A model generated the notes under the pieces. The model made no database searches, had not been told where the DNA came from, and saw only the letters and a program-made list of their open reading frames with translations. Below, piece by piece: positions 1 through 12,696 of a stretch of 64,000 nt of DNA; the first letter of the stretch is position 1, and every line of letters begins with the position of its first letter. The position numbers were made by a program, and so were the translations under genes. The stretch covers positions 22,115,575 to 22,179,574 of the forward strand of contig CM060466.1 of assembly GCA_030544235.1 (NCBI GenBank). The letters are read 5' to 3'. Origin of the DNA: Lepturacanthus savala. Its lineage: Eukaryota; Chordata; Actinopteri; Scombriformes; Trichiuridae.

Positions 1-2345
1 TGTTGCCAGGAGAATATACATTAGAAAAGAGACTTGATTTCCCGTATACATTCATTAATAATATGGTTGTGAATAATTTATTTCTCTTCAGCTCTCGGAG
101 CTGTGGCAATACAGGAATGAAAACTTATACTGTTTGGATTCCTGACAATTAAATATTGATTTGTAGGAGTTCTTAGTAGGAATGATGTTGGTTTAAAGGA
201 TAAGTTCATAATATTTCAAGTCCTAAAACCAGGCCTGGCGCCCAAATTAACACTGATCCATGTTTTTCTTGCTGTAATCATTTATTCTCTTCACACTAGC
301 AAGGGTGGGGGTGCAAGTGCAAAAGTGCACTTAAAAGTTTATTTGAAGCTAGTAGAATGCATCAGTCATCCAAATTACACAAATCAATTCAGTGTCTTTT
401 AAATGTACTGTCATTTTACTGCCAAAGTTGCTCTTTATTTATAATAATTCACCTGAACAGGAAAAAAAAGTGTCTTGGCACAAATAGGGAATTTTTCTCT
501 CTCATTAGATAAACACTTTGACTACCTCAGGCTGCTGAAGTCTTATATTATTCTCAGGTAAACTTTTAAATCCATTTTTGCTAGAGAGGAGCTGTGGATT
601 TTCTCCCCATCACTTACATTGTAAGGGGATATTCTAAGGGTCAGAATGAACAGCAGGAATGTGAACAGCAAGCAAAATCTCTTTCAGTGATAATATGGGC
701 CCTATGACTATTGATTTATGTCATTTAATGCTGTAGTTTGTGTACAGATGTGTGTGCCAGGAGTGTTCAAACTGTTCAAAAATCAAAAAGACACTTACTG
801 TATGTTTAAGTTCAAATGTTGCTTAGTGTGAACGCATAGTGGATTCATCCATAGAAAAATGCACACAGACTGTATTTAGACACTTAAAGTAAGCGGTCAG
901 GACCTATAGGGAGTTGTGATATGATATCTATACAGTTACCAGCCATGGTTAACGGGGGCGTTAATATTCCCTTCAAATCAACCCAGGCCAGATGAGATGT
1001 TGACTAATGTCCCTGGTGAATAAATATAATAAATAAATAAATGAACTGAATCTCTTTACATTTACATGACCCCACTGATGCACATTTAACATATGCATGT
1101 ACATTTCCCAGTAACTTGGATTAGTTGTAGGCTGCCACGCTGCATTCATTTGAGATAGGAAGTGGAATAATTCTGTAACAGAAACTATTTAATATAGACA
1201 GTTATTTTGGCACAATGGAGTTTTTCCCCAGAGACTTGTGTTTACCTATTTATTATTTTAAAAATATGTACAGTGTGAGCAGTCACACTTGCCTAAGCAA
1301 AAGCAAGCAAATGATCATTGAATTATTAATGAGGTCAAACACATATATGTTAGCTAGTTGACACAACATACCACACTGCTCTTTTTAAATGAAAAACAAA
1401 TTCAAAGCTTGTGTAGATCTGGAGAATTAGCAAACATTTAGGGAAACTGCGCTGTTAACTACACATACTTTTAACCTATTTTGAATGTGAATGCATATTT
1501 GCAGTATTTTCAAACTATTGTGTTTGCATATCTGCAGAATGAGTTGCATCACTTGGTGTTCTGTGTGTATGATGCAACTCTCTCCCTAAGCATGAAACAT
1601 GACACATCTAAAGGCCACAGTGTATTCCATCCTTACATAGAACAAAAACAGGAAGGCTTTGGGTCAGTTTTCTCAGAATTTTTGAGAGATGCTTTTTTAA
1701 AATCTTCCCTCAACTTACTATTGGGTGCTGACCCAGATTTTGCTGGACCTACAGCACCCAGCAGCAGAGTGTGTAACACTGGCAGGATAGGGCGTAGTGC
1801 GAACAGGAGCCATGATGGAGAATACTAATAGGAAAGAGCAAGGATGACTCAGTATTATCACTGCATCTCACTACAGGGGCGGAGGTGAAGACCCGTCTCT
1901 GAACGCCCACTCTCCTTCTCCTACCAACGGGCCAGCCACAGACACTCAGACGGGGCGAGGAGAAAGAGGAGGAGGAGTCCAGAGGGTGGTGGATTTCACC
2001 AAACCCTGCACCAAACCCCGATTCAGAACAAGATGACACCAACGCAGCATGAGTCACAAAGGAATTTCCCTGACACATTTTTAACCACAGACAGCCTTTC
2101 TTAAAGTCAACTTCCTATTGGAGATGTGTGGCATCATATAATCTAGGTCATGTGCACCGAAATCACACCATTACTTCTAAATTATATTATTAATACAAGC
2201 AAACATTCATGTCAACAATACTTTGTTACGGTTCTTTGGTTTTATTTTAATTAAGACTTTCGCTCTACTTCTATCTTTTTCCCCAGACCTAACAGACAGA
2301 ACCAACATGTGATTCTCAACCAATCGATGTCTGATTGACAAGGCA

Positions 2346-2348
<3 letters not shown>

Positions 2349-2388
<40 letters not shown>

Positions 2389-2397
2389 TGTATGTAT
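2349..2397. repeat. (TG)n microsatellite
   Basis: About 20 TG units, then TA-interrupted units. Confidence 0.97.
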
Positions 2398-3251
2398 TTT
2401 CTTGTTTGTCTGACAGATGGACAAGCCAGATGAACTGACAGAGATGGAACTAGATTGTAAAATACATGGAGTTGGAGTGTTTGATTTTTCTTTTTTGTTT
2501 CTGTGCCTTCCTTACAATAATCAAAAGGAGATCAGGATATGTGTGTTTGTGAGCATCACAGGAGAAGAGAGTCTGAGATGTATGGAGAATGGGTGATTGT
2601 ATGTGTATTAATACAGTGTGTGTATGTGTTTGTGTGTGTGATTAGAGGCTGAAGGGCAAAGGGTTGAGGGGGTGTTTGATGCTAGTCTCAGTGGCAGGCT
2701 TCAAACAAGCTGTCGCTCTGCTTCTGTCTCAGGCACGCACACACACGAAGACACACACACTCGGTCGCTCTTTTGCTCTGCCTCTCCAGCTCACACAGGG
2801 AGTTCTACTAGCAGCAGGGTCGATAAAATAAAACACCTCTGAGCCTGCTGCTTTGTCTGACAAACAAACATGCATGCACACACACACACAATATCACACA
2901 CACACGCACATATACACATACAGCCATTAAGGCACACAGATAGGGAAGAGGCCATGTCGGGTTCACCAAGATCAGTTTGCATAGGACGAACACACACAAG
3001 AGCACGCATGCAAAGGCACACACACACACTTATAGTATGACTATAGAACAATTGTGTGTAATCATACATACGGTCAAGAGCATGGAGTTAATAGATAAAG
3101 AGTCAAGTATATTCTCTTTCTCACGTTCAAACATTTAAACAGCACCCAAGAGTGTCCTTTTTTTACTCTTTTCCTTTACAGTGGGCCATTTCCTTAAAAA
3201 ATGATTTATCAGCACTCTTGCACAAGACATTCGATTAGCCCTGTGCCTGAC

Positions 3252-3278
3252 TGTGTGTGTGTGTGTGTGTGTGTGTGT
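3252..3278. repeat. (TG)n microsatellite
   Basis: Thirteen uninterrupted TG units. Confidence 0.95.
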
Positions 3279-3866
3279 TTATGTGTGTCCTTTCTAAGGG
3301 AATGACCAACTGAGCCTCTGTGATCGTGTCTCTGTGGGTGTCTGCCTGTGTTTTAGTGTGTGTATCACAGGGCCGTGGGCTCAAGCTATTAAGATCAGTA
3401 CAGTGGTTAGATATGTGATCTGAAGGATGATACTTGAAAGCCAAGAACAAAGCAGATGCTATCCCAGAGAAGAAAACTGCACAGGGCCAAAGTATGAGCC
3501 CTGGGGGACCCCTCAACAATGCTAGCTTTAGAGGCGCTATTGTAGTTGGCCAAATATAATCACAGCCAACAGTTAAACCTAATACACTATAAAACACTGC
3601 CAAGAAAATCTGCCGCACTATTATCAGCACATTTAACCATCTGTGTGCAGTGTTCTGTAACATGATATATTTGTCTAAATTTCTCACATTAATAAAACGG
3701 AAGAGGGAATTTGACAAGATGTTTGACAAAAAACTATAAGGGGCTTTTCATTATGTTGATCTCTAGAATACAGAGGTGGGTGATAAATTAAGACAGAAAA
3801 GGGAATAATAGAGTCAAGCAGAATTTAAAAAATTAAGGGAGATAGGCTGAGATCAAGATCTACCAC

Positions 3867-3873
<7 letters not shown>

Positions 3874-3949
<76 letters not shown>

Positions 3950-3975
3950 CACACACACACACACAAACACACTCA
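3874..3975. repeat. compound (TA)n(CA)n microsatellite
   Basis: About 70 bp of perfect TA followed by CA units. Long perfect TA tracts can extrude cruciforms and are polymorphic. Confidence 0.97.
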
Positions 3976-5588
3976 AATACACAAATTCATGATTCACAAA
4001 TCTTTCTTTACAGCTAAAAGTTGACTACAAAACAGACATTTTATTAATGTATCTTTATTCCTAGAGCTGCCCCAGAGCTTCTTACTTGACTTAACCATGA
4101 GAAGCCAAGGGAAGAAAGCTTTGGGCATGAAATGGAAATGAAATGGTTTCAGTGTCAGTGAGCGACAGATTAGCCACAATGACGCATATACTATGAATGC
4201 AAATGCTGAAAGGTCAAGCTTTTATGAGTCACAACACAATTTAATTTTTACATCCTTTTGGGATGTAAAAATATTTACCCACAGCAAACTGAATTTCCTT
4301 CCGATATCTTATTTACTTTGATTAGGGACAATACACATAAGTCCTGAGTCAAATTCTTTCATTATAATGTTTATAAAATATAACAAATATATTTTTAACA
4401 AAAAAGAAATCTACAAATATTTGATCCTCATGGTTGGTTTAATGTTTTTAAACTGATGCTGCTCTGTAAAGTGAGGGAGAGACAGGATGTTTGATTAACT
4501 ATAGGAATAAATTCTAAAAAGAAAAAAAATGGAGGAAAATGTATGGTATATTGATAGTTACTATTAAGAATATGTGATATGGTTAGTAATGGTAAACCTA
4601 TTTACGATTGATTTACATATTTATCTACATTATTTTATTTTCAAAATTAAGACATCTAACCGATAAACTACACACAATTTTAACATACATATTAAGTGTT
4701 AGTGTGCTCTGATGTGATTTTAATGTTTATATGAAGACAGTACTTTTTTTTCTATCTCAAAAGTAATACTGATTTATTGATCAGCTCTAAAACAGTTGGT
4801 TTACTGGAGAAATTGTTTTCATATGTCATATTTTTTCTATAGCTTATATTTAGCAATTTCTATTTTTAGCCATTCACTTTTTAATAGCAATAACACACCT
4901 TTTTGGAGCAGACTGTTTTATTTGTATTGTGTTTATTGTATTGCCATCACATGAGTCTGTGCAATTATTACATTACTATACAAACATGAGAATAGAGAGT
5001 TAGGGGCATTATATTAAATTCACTACTTACTATTACTAATTTCAAAAATGGATTTAGTTTGTTGCTTTTGGGGATTTGGAGTTTATGTGTGCAGAGAAAC
5101 AAAGCAAAGTAAGAATTAACTTTGTATCCATTGATGTTAAAGGAAAGCAACATTTAGGTTAAAGGACACTACATTTGTTTTATTAATTTGAAATCATTTA
5201 TCTTTAATATATTGCAAGATACTCCCTGATTTTTTTCCACATAAGAATATGTTTTGTGTAGCTTCAAGCATTATTATGTCCATTATTTCCAAAACGGATA
5301 ACTTGTAGACTTGAAACTGTGCTTGGCAGCAACTGGCTGCCAACTGGCTCCAGCATGACAGTGCAGCACATAAACGTGTATGAAGTAAGAAACATGAGCC
5401 TATTCTTTGTGTCAACACATTAACCTCTTTTTACTTATCAAACACAAGTACATCTTAAAAAGCTTAAGGCCTCAATTCAGCCAATTTTTTAAAGGAATCT
5501 TCTGTCAATTTTACTCTGTTTTCATCAGACCTCACTTTGCGCTATGGCAGTGGGAACAACGCCAAGCACATTTCTCTGAGTCATCAGA

Positions 5589-5685
5589 GTGGGATGGGAG
5601 TGGGGGGGGGACAGAAGGAGGAGGAGAAGGAGGAGGAGGAGGTGGAAAAGAAGAAGAAGGGGGAGGAGGAGAAGCAGGAGGTGGC
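5589..5685. repeat. polypurine (GGA)n tract
   Basis: Almost pure purine on the plus strand, with G9 and many GGA/GAA units. Capable in principle of triplex or G-rich structure. Confidence 0.85.
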
Positions 5686-5815
5686 AAGTCCGGAGTTTCC
5701 CTCTTGCTGTTGCAGACGAAGGCCTACATGGAGCAGCAACAAGCTGAGAAAACCATACTCTATTGTTTCAGGCCCACTGGCAAAGTGAGCCTTCCTGAAA
5801 CTCAACAAACAACTA

Positions 5816-5816
<1 letters not shown>

Positions 5817-5866
<50 letters not shown>
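5817..5866. repeat. (CA)n microsatellite
   Basis: 25 perfect CA units. This tract explains the long open frames on both strands around it. Confidence 0.97.
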
Positions 5867-5868
<2 letters not shown>

Positions 5869-7078
5869 AAGCATGCCAAAGCGTTGTTTACTGAGAGCCC
5901 TGCCAAAATGGTAGAAAGCTTGTTGTGTGAGAAGTTTAGGAGGACTTTCATAGAATCTGTTGTTTTCTTTGCTGGGCAGCTTCACAAAAAATATTTTCCG
6001 TACAATCTTACAAAATAAACTTGATGAGAAAGTGTGGTCTGCAATCTGTTCTGAATCATTTGTGACTAAAATAAAGGAGAGCCCTAGAAAGAATCAATGC
6101 TTTTCTAACTTGTCTTTCCTCTGTGATAGATGAGCACGGTGCATGAACGCAAATTACACATTTTAAATGACTTTGTGGTTATTTGATGCCACTTTAACCC
6201 CGTTAAACTGCATAATAATGATGCTAAAACACATAATTGCCATTCACCCTGTTCATGCTGTCAGCATCCCAGCTTTACTACGCCATGCTGACATGGAGGC
6301 CTGATGTGGGAAAAAGGCAGGATGCAGCAGCAGTTGACACTACTTGGAAGAGAAAATAGACAATGCTGTCACATGTTTGACGGAGGTTTCTAAGAAGAGC
6401 CTGAACATCTCCCTCTAGGAATCCACACAGCTTAATTTAGAATAATTTTCAACATGGGAGGTTATTGCAGAATATTATGAAGTAGACACCTTGAAAGCAG
6501 CGGAATGATCTGACAGCTTGGCATTGGCGTACGGGACTATTTATGAAGGAAAGCTCAAAATGATATATAATAGCAGGTTGTGATGTAAGAGCGAGCTTCA
6601 AGTCACAGTGACAGAGTTATTACCGCGTTTGTCTGGCAATAGATAGAAGGTGAAAGCAATGATAAATGAGTGGTGTGTCAGGAGAAAGGGAATCGGGTGC
6701 AACGCAAAGTAAAACCTTCATTTCTTGCTCTTTGGGCCGTGTTCAAACAGGCCGCAGGTTCTCATGTCCCCCTGGACCTGTCAAAGCAGCCCCACTGTTT
6801 GTTTTCCGCGCCAACGTGGGGACAGATTTGGACAAGGGCGACGGCAGAGTCTATTTTCTCCACCTGGAAGCTTGGAACGGAGGGGAGGGAAACTCAAGAC
6901 TAGTTTTACCCGCTTCCTGGAAACGGTAAAGCAAGCGGGAGGCCCCGCTGTCGGGGGAAGGGGTAGTGAGAGAAGGCTGTGTGACTGAACGTGTGCAGAG
7001 AGACAGAGACTGAAACCTCTGGTCGACAGATAAGGAATATGTGTGAATGCATGAGTGGGAGTGTTTATGTGCCTGCCT

Positions 7079-7140
7079 GCGTGTGTGTGTATGTGTCTGT
7101 GTGAGAGAGAGAGGGAGAGACAGAGAGAGAGTGAGAGAGA
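7079..7140. repeat. GT then GA simple repeat
   Basis: Imperfect GT units grading into GA units. Confidence 0.85.
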
Positions 7141-7258
7141 AAATGACAGAAAGGTAAAGAGCACATGCTCCAGCCAGGGGATTTGCTGATGCCCACGAAG
7201 ATCTGTTTACAGTGAGTGCCCCTGATGACCTCCCAAAGGATGCAGAAGTCACTGCCAA

Positions 7259-7322
7259 TACGCACACACTCACACACACACACATGCACACACGCACATA
7301 CACTCACGCACGCACACACGCT
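7259..7322. repeat. imperfect CA repeat
   Basis: CA units with CG and CT interruptions. Confidence 0.85.
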
Positions 7323-8140
7323 CGGTCACATATCTCAGCAGACATAGATACAGGGTGTCTAAGGGCACCTGTTAGAAACATCCGGAAGGCTAGATTCCAC
7401 ACAAACTATGTATCCCTATCGTAGCACTAAAATCCCAGCCTGAAGGTAGGTGTTAGTGTGCGTGTGATAGCAGAGAAGGAGCAACAAATGCTCCCCAAAC
7501 CCAGCACATGACGGAGCCCTGAACACTCCACTTGCAAGTGTGTGGCTGTGTCTTCCAAGATAAAAACAGGCAAAACAAATTCACGCTGCAACGGAGGCCA
7601 AACGAGGAGCGTGCATGTGGGAGTTTAAAGGCTCATTCTGAGGCCTAAAAGGTAGAGATACTACAGGAAGGGTAAGAGAGAATCTGAAGGAGAGACATAG
7701 GAGAAAAAGGTTGAAGGACAAGCACAGAGGAAGAAGGGATCAAACACTGTTAAAGGAAATGTGCAACATTTTGGGAGGTGTGCTAATTTGTTTTATGGGT
7801 GCCAGTTTTACACCCGTTTGCTCAATATGAAGCTACAGCCAGGAGAACAACACATCCTGCTCCTCTTGCTCTCCACCCGCCACAGATCAGCCCTACTGTG
7901 CTTTCCACATTTGCACCTGATGGCAAGGTTTTAAAGCCTGTGTTACATATCGGCGGTAGAACCCCTTGACACACATGGACGCCCGCTGACTCACCAACCT
8001 GCTCGTCTATCACGGTCATTAAGTGTGATCAATGCTGCGCAGCATCCGCGGTGTGCTAATGTACAATAACAGGGCCTGTGCACAACAGGCTGGTACAGAT
8101 GAATGAAGAGGCTGAGACAAAGAGAAAGTAGCAGATTAAC

Positions 8141-8529
8141 TTAACCCCTTAATACACACTGTAACGTGAGGTAATTTATGGCAATACTACGCTTCAATCG
8201 TTTGTTTCTATGCGCAAGCAATGCAACAATTAGTCTCGAAGGTGTTTTGCATTGATTGACACCATGCACGAGCCAATCGCAGCATGGGGTCAGGAGATAG
8301 CCAGCTTGAAATACAATGAGGACTGACTATGAAAGTTTGACCACCTTTGGTTTGATGGACAACAGTGAAACCCAATGGAAATTTCCCATGACGAGACCAT
8401 CTAAATCTCATAGCCAGTAGCCAAGGCTTTCGAACTACACGTGACATTGTTGAAACTGTACTACTTACAACGTGGGCATACCATTTTCACAAATAAGACT
8501 GAAAAAGGGGGTGCATCTTAAGAGGTTAA
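8141..8529. mobile_element. TTAA-flanked piggyBac-like MITE
   Basis: 389 bp bounded by TTAACCCCTTAA (8141-8152) and TTAAGAGGTTAA (8518-8529). The ends are inverted: TTAA then CCCCTTAA, versus TTAA then CCTCTTAA on the other strand. TTAA target duplication with CC-starting termini is the hallmark of piggyBac transposons. No transposase is encoded, so it would be non-autonomous. The family assignment is inferred from ends only. Confidence 0.6.
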
Positions 8530-10767
8530 GGTAGGCCCTAAATCATAGTTTGATGTTTCTGTTATATAACGGTCAATGTCCAAGATGATTACACGTAGCG
8601 TGCAGACCACACCAAAGTACACTCAACAAGTACACTTTAGGTAAGTATATAGTAAGAAGTAGGGTGCATTTGTGTGGAAGTATACTGTAACGCACCATGT
8701 AACTACATGGGTGTATGGGAACCAAAGGATAGAGAGAAAAGGAGAGAGAAAGTGGGACAGACAGCAGCGACTCTCACTCATAACTCTCCTCCTCCATCCT
8801 CCCCTCTCCTCCTCTCTCCTCCGCCAGCGAGGGGAAGCGAAGGAGGTCACCCACACCTACAAGCACTCAATCAACCTGCCGGCGACCTTGCTCGTCCTGG
8901 ATACATTGCCCGCTCTCCCTCTGTTTGTCTGCCTGCTACGCTGCCATCCTGCTGCCATCTCTCTCTCTGCAGCTGGTGCCAGGTTACACAGCCATGAGCA
9001 CAGAGGTGCTGTTCCACCAGATGCCCATTTCTCTGCCCCCGCCGTGCCAAAATCCAATGGCAGACGGCTCCGTTTTATGTCGGTGTATCATATTAAGAGA
9101 GGTCTTTTGACAGAGTTTATGACAAAACATGCCCAGGTTAATGAGAACGTGGGTATCTTTCCTTTTCACGCCTGACGGTGATGTATTGCTGGAAAGTGAT
9201 TTATTCATTAGTGAATTAATGTTTTTTGGTAAAGTGGAGGTTTGCCAAAAGTGAAATAGTGTGAATGAGCAAGAGCCAGCTCTTGAGAGAGTTGTGAATA
9301 AATTATCATGTATATTACGTGAGGACATCATTATAGAAATCCTGTCAATCGTGCATTTAGTCATTTACAGTAATTGAACCTACGCAACAATCTATTGTGA
9401 CTCATCAGGGAACCATGTAACTGAAGCAAAACAAACAAATCAAAAGTAGTATGTCTACACTGATATTAGTCATCCAGTCATATCCATTTCTTTTCATACT
9501 GATTAATCTGTTGATTATTTTTTGATTCAAGTCCCCTGCACTCTTCTTGTACAGTTGGATGTTTCACTGTGCACAATGATATATGTGCATGAGTTTGACA
9601 CCCAGAAGGCTGTTTTCACATTCATCTGCTGAAAGTGGAACATTCCTCTGTGCTCATTAGAATCTGACTTTAAGATCTTGGCCCATGAACAGAATTTGTG
9701 ACATCACAACTACTTTATAGCCAATTCTGGACCAATATTCGATATGTGATGAGAAAACTTGAAGCAACTAGCACATGTATAATTGAGACTTTAAAGTGAG
9801 CTAGGAGACATCTTGTGTTTTTAACTTGTGAAATTAAATTATGTACATATTTATAGATTCGAGATTTTTTTTTAATGGAGGAGGAGTAGGTACATTTTTA
9901 AGTGTCATATACACTTCAGTGAATGGACTGTACCAGATGCATTATTTTCCCAAGCAGAGCATATAAATTAATTAATGTATGGAAGCAGGGTTTAATCATC
10001 TTGAAAAGTAAAAAAAGCTTAAAAAAAAAAAAAAAAGTGTGATAAGAATATCATTTATGTTTAGCTGATAAATCATTAAACCATTAAGTTATTATAGCAT
10101 TTGTTGCCTATAAATCAATTATTGTTTCAGCTCTATTTTAGTATACTGTTCTATGTCAGCCTGACCGAAGCGACTCCTAAAACTCAGTCAAACTTAGCAG
10201 GTGTGTTGTCAGCCCCTGACTTTGAATCATATGAATGACATGACAGCTTTACTTAAGGAGAAAGTCACCACTCCTGGCAACATCCCATCACAGCAGATGG
10301 CCGAAGTCATATTGCGATGTAGCGTTCTGTGCGTCAATACTAAATGAAAGGGTGCAGCTTCTGACCTCGTCGAAAACCTTTTAGGAGCATCACTTTCCAA
10401 AATCTCCACCCACAATTTGACATCGGACCATGTGTCAAGTAGACTTTTCCATTGCAGACAAAGACCTTCAGCCAACACTGGGAGAACTGCCGTAATGTTA
10501 CAAGGCTTGACCCTGATACCGTAATAAAGGAGGAAACAGCTGAACTCCCCACCAGCTACTGCTAGGGTGCAAATTAACACACAAGGCCACAGATATCTCT
10601 ATCAGCTGTGACAGTCAGGTCACATTCCTTTGTTATGCGCTGTCTGACGGGCCTTCCCCTACGGAAAGTTAGTTATGGCTGTGGATACAGCTGCAAAGAC
10701 GGCTCCGCTGACCACAGCTACAAAAGGCATGGAAAGACAACACATGGGCTCAGACCAGGGAGGGCGG

Positions 10768-10801
10768 AAAAAAAAAAAAAAGGTTACGTTTTTTTTTTTT
10801 T
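10768..10801. repeat. poly(A)/poly(T) inverted repeat
   Basis: Fourteen A, then GGTTACG, then 13 T: a small perfect A/T hairpin. Confidence 0.85.
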
Positions 10802-11444
10802 ATGAATGGATGGCAGAAGCTTGGACCTCGTCATCCGTTTGCCTGTTCAGTTTGTGTTTGAGAAAGAGGGAGAGGCAGACAGACAGGAAAGTGAATGTAA
10901 TTCATCTTAAAAGGGCAAATTCCAGGGTGATCTATGGCATGCAGAGAGCGTGTATGTGTGTGTTTTTGAATTGGAGAAATGGGCGTGGGAGGTGTAATCT
11001 AGCTAGCTACAAACTCCTCTTATCAGTCCAGGGAGCAATGTGGAGAATGAGGATTCTAGGTTCTGCCCTGCTGATCAAAGACAGACAGAAACGGCTCTCT
11101 TTCCTCCGAGCGATTTATATACAAACACACAGAATTACAAGCTCAGCAAATAGCATGTAGGCTGATGCTATGAGCAATTGCTCAACACTGAAAATGAGAG
11201 TGGAAGTGCAGCTGAATATTTGCACACATCAATTTTTTTTGTGTGTATTTAATGAAGAATTCCACTTGTGTTTCTCGGGTTTTCAGTCTATTTATTGCAT
11301 ACGTTTTTCACCTCTGTCAAGCTTAGATATGGAGCTCTAAAAAGAAGAGGGAGTTTCAGGTGTCTTTCTTTTGATTGGCTGATTTGAATGGTAGATTGAA
11401 CATTTTGAAACTTAGGACAGCATTTATAGAACACCTAGTGGTAG

Positions 11445-11720
11445 GCCTGGGTGGTATGAAGGTATTATTATATTATGGTATTTAGAAATCCCAAAGGTGT
11501 GATTGTCATTACAATCAAAAATACAGATACTCCTCTTTTTATGTATTACAGTAGTCAGATCTGATGGATTTAAAGGGAAACTGAGATAAAGCTAGCAAAA
11601 AGGTTGTTTTTTAATATTATTTTGAGGGTAAATTGCCCCACAATGTGAAAACATTTTGATTATAAGTTTAGTTTTTTTGGTGACCGTTGTAGATTACAAT
11701 ATTACTCTGCAGGGTGTGGT
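11445..11720. repeat. relic of a dispersed teleost repeat
   Basis: It begins with a GGCCTGGGTGGTATGAAGGT-type start and continues AT-rich with ATGGTATTT. This resembles a repeat I know to be abundant in teleosts. From memory only. Confidence 0.4.
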
Positions 11721-12682
11721 TTACTGTAAATATTGGCAGTGAAGTCAGTGAATCATATTTTTTAATAAACCGGTGGCTCTGAGGTTAAACTGTTGACTAT
11801 GAGCTGCGAGCATGTTAACATCCACTCCTATCAGAACAAGCTCTGACTCATACGCTACGTTATACAGCATCTGCAAAAAAAACCTGAACGTTGGCAGGTC
11901 CAATGCAATTCTGTGGAAGATTCAAAGGGCTGTGCCCAATTGCATGAAACCACTTCAGTTAAGGGTGTCCTTGAATTTTTATTTAAGGATGCTTTAGAAA
12001 AAATGTTTTAGAAAATCACCCAGACACCCCTATGATGTTGTAAGTGAAATCCTTTTAACCTTTAAGTATTTGCCCTTAGCCACTTGAGTATTTGCTTACA
12101 TGTTGCCAGAAGGTCTTAAATACCCATTTTCATTAGAATTTGTTTAATTGTTATTTATATACACTGTGAAACGTTGAAAAAAGCAGAATTTATGATGACT
12201 AAAGAGGACTAGATAACAAGAAGTACTTTTTGGGACAGCAAAAACCCACTTGACGATTTGAACAGTACGCCACTTTTGGAGAATAGAAAGAACCAGACAG
12301 ACCTACGATTACAACTTCATAGCTAATCACTAGCTAGGCAAACTAGCCTCAGCCACATATATTCATTTTAATGTGCCGTTTTATTTAAACTCACCAGTTT
12401 TTGATAACTCCTGCCGATGTTTGGCTATCTCCGTTCTTGCTGTCACCGATATTTTCATGTTTCTTCAGTATTTCATCTATAGTTAGTTTCACAGTAAGTT
12501 TGTCTTGTACTTCTTGCCACATCTAATTGTATTTGTGAAACCAATTGAAATTTGCTTTGAATTTACTGTTTGCACTTTCCACATGTTTCAAAGAGAAAAA
12601 AAATCCTCATCTTCTGTCAATTCCGCTTTCTTTGTTTATATTTTTCTATTCTCTTTAACAATAATGACAATGACAATAACGC

Positions 12683-12696
12683 GTAACCATGGTAAC
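12683..12696. promoter_or_regulatory. palindromic X-box-like site
   Basis: GTAACCATGGTAAC is a perfect 14-bp palindrome close to the RFX1 (EF-C type) site. It is in intergenic sequence, so a role is unproven. Confidence 0.35.

Noticed and set aside
3235..3729. A 164-codon minus-strand open frame with RGPPGLILWPCAVFFSG.
   Set aside because: It ends in CA-repeat translation and has no recognisable domain. It could be a repeat relic, but no family could be assigned.
5000..5011. The minus strand reads TAATGCCCCTAA, the first 12 bases of miR-365, and in mammals miR-193a/365b lie near RAB11FIP4.
   Set aside because: The remaining mature bases do not match a microRNA that is otherwise fully conserved, and no precursor hairpin partner was seen nearby. 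Treated as chance.
5407..6018. A 203-codon plus-strand open frame, the longest in the window.
   Set aside because: It is built from a polypurine tract and a CA repeat (poly-Gly/Glu and His-Thr runs), with no splice context or protein-like composition outside the repeats.
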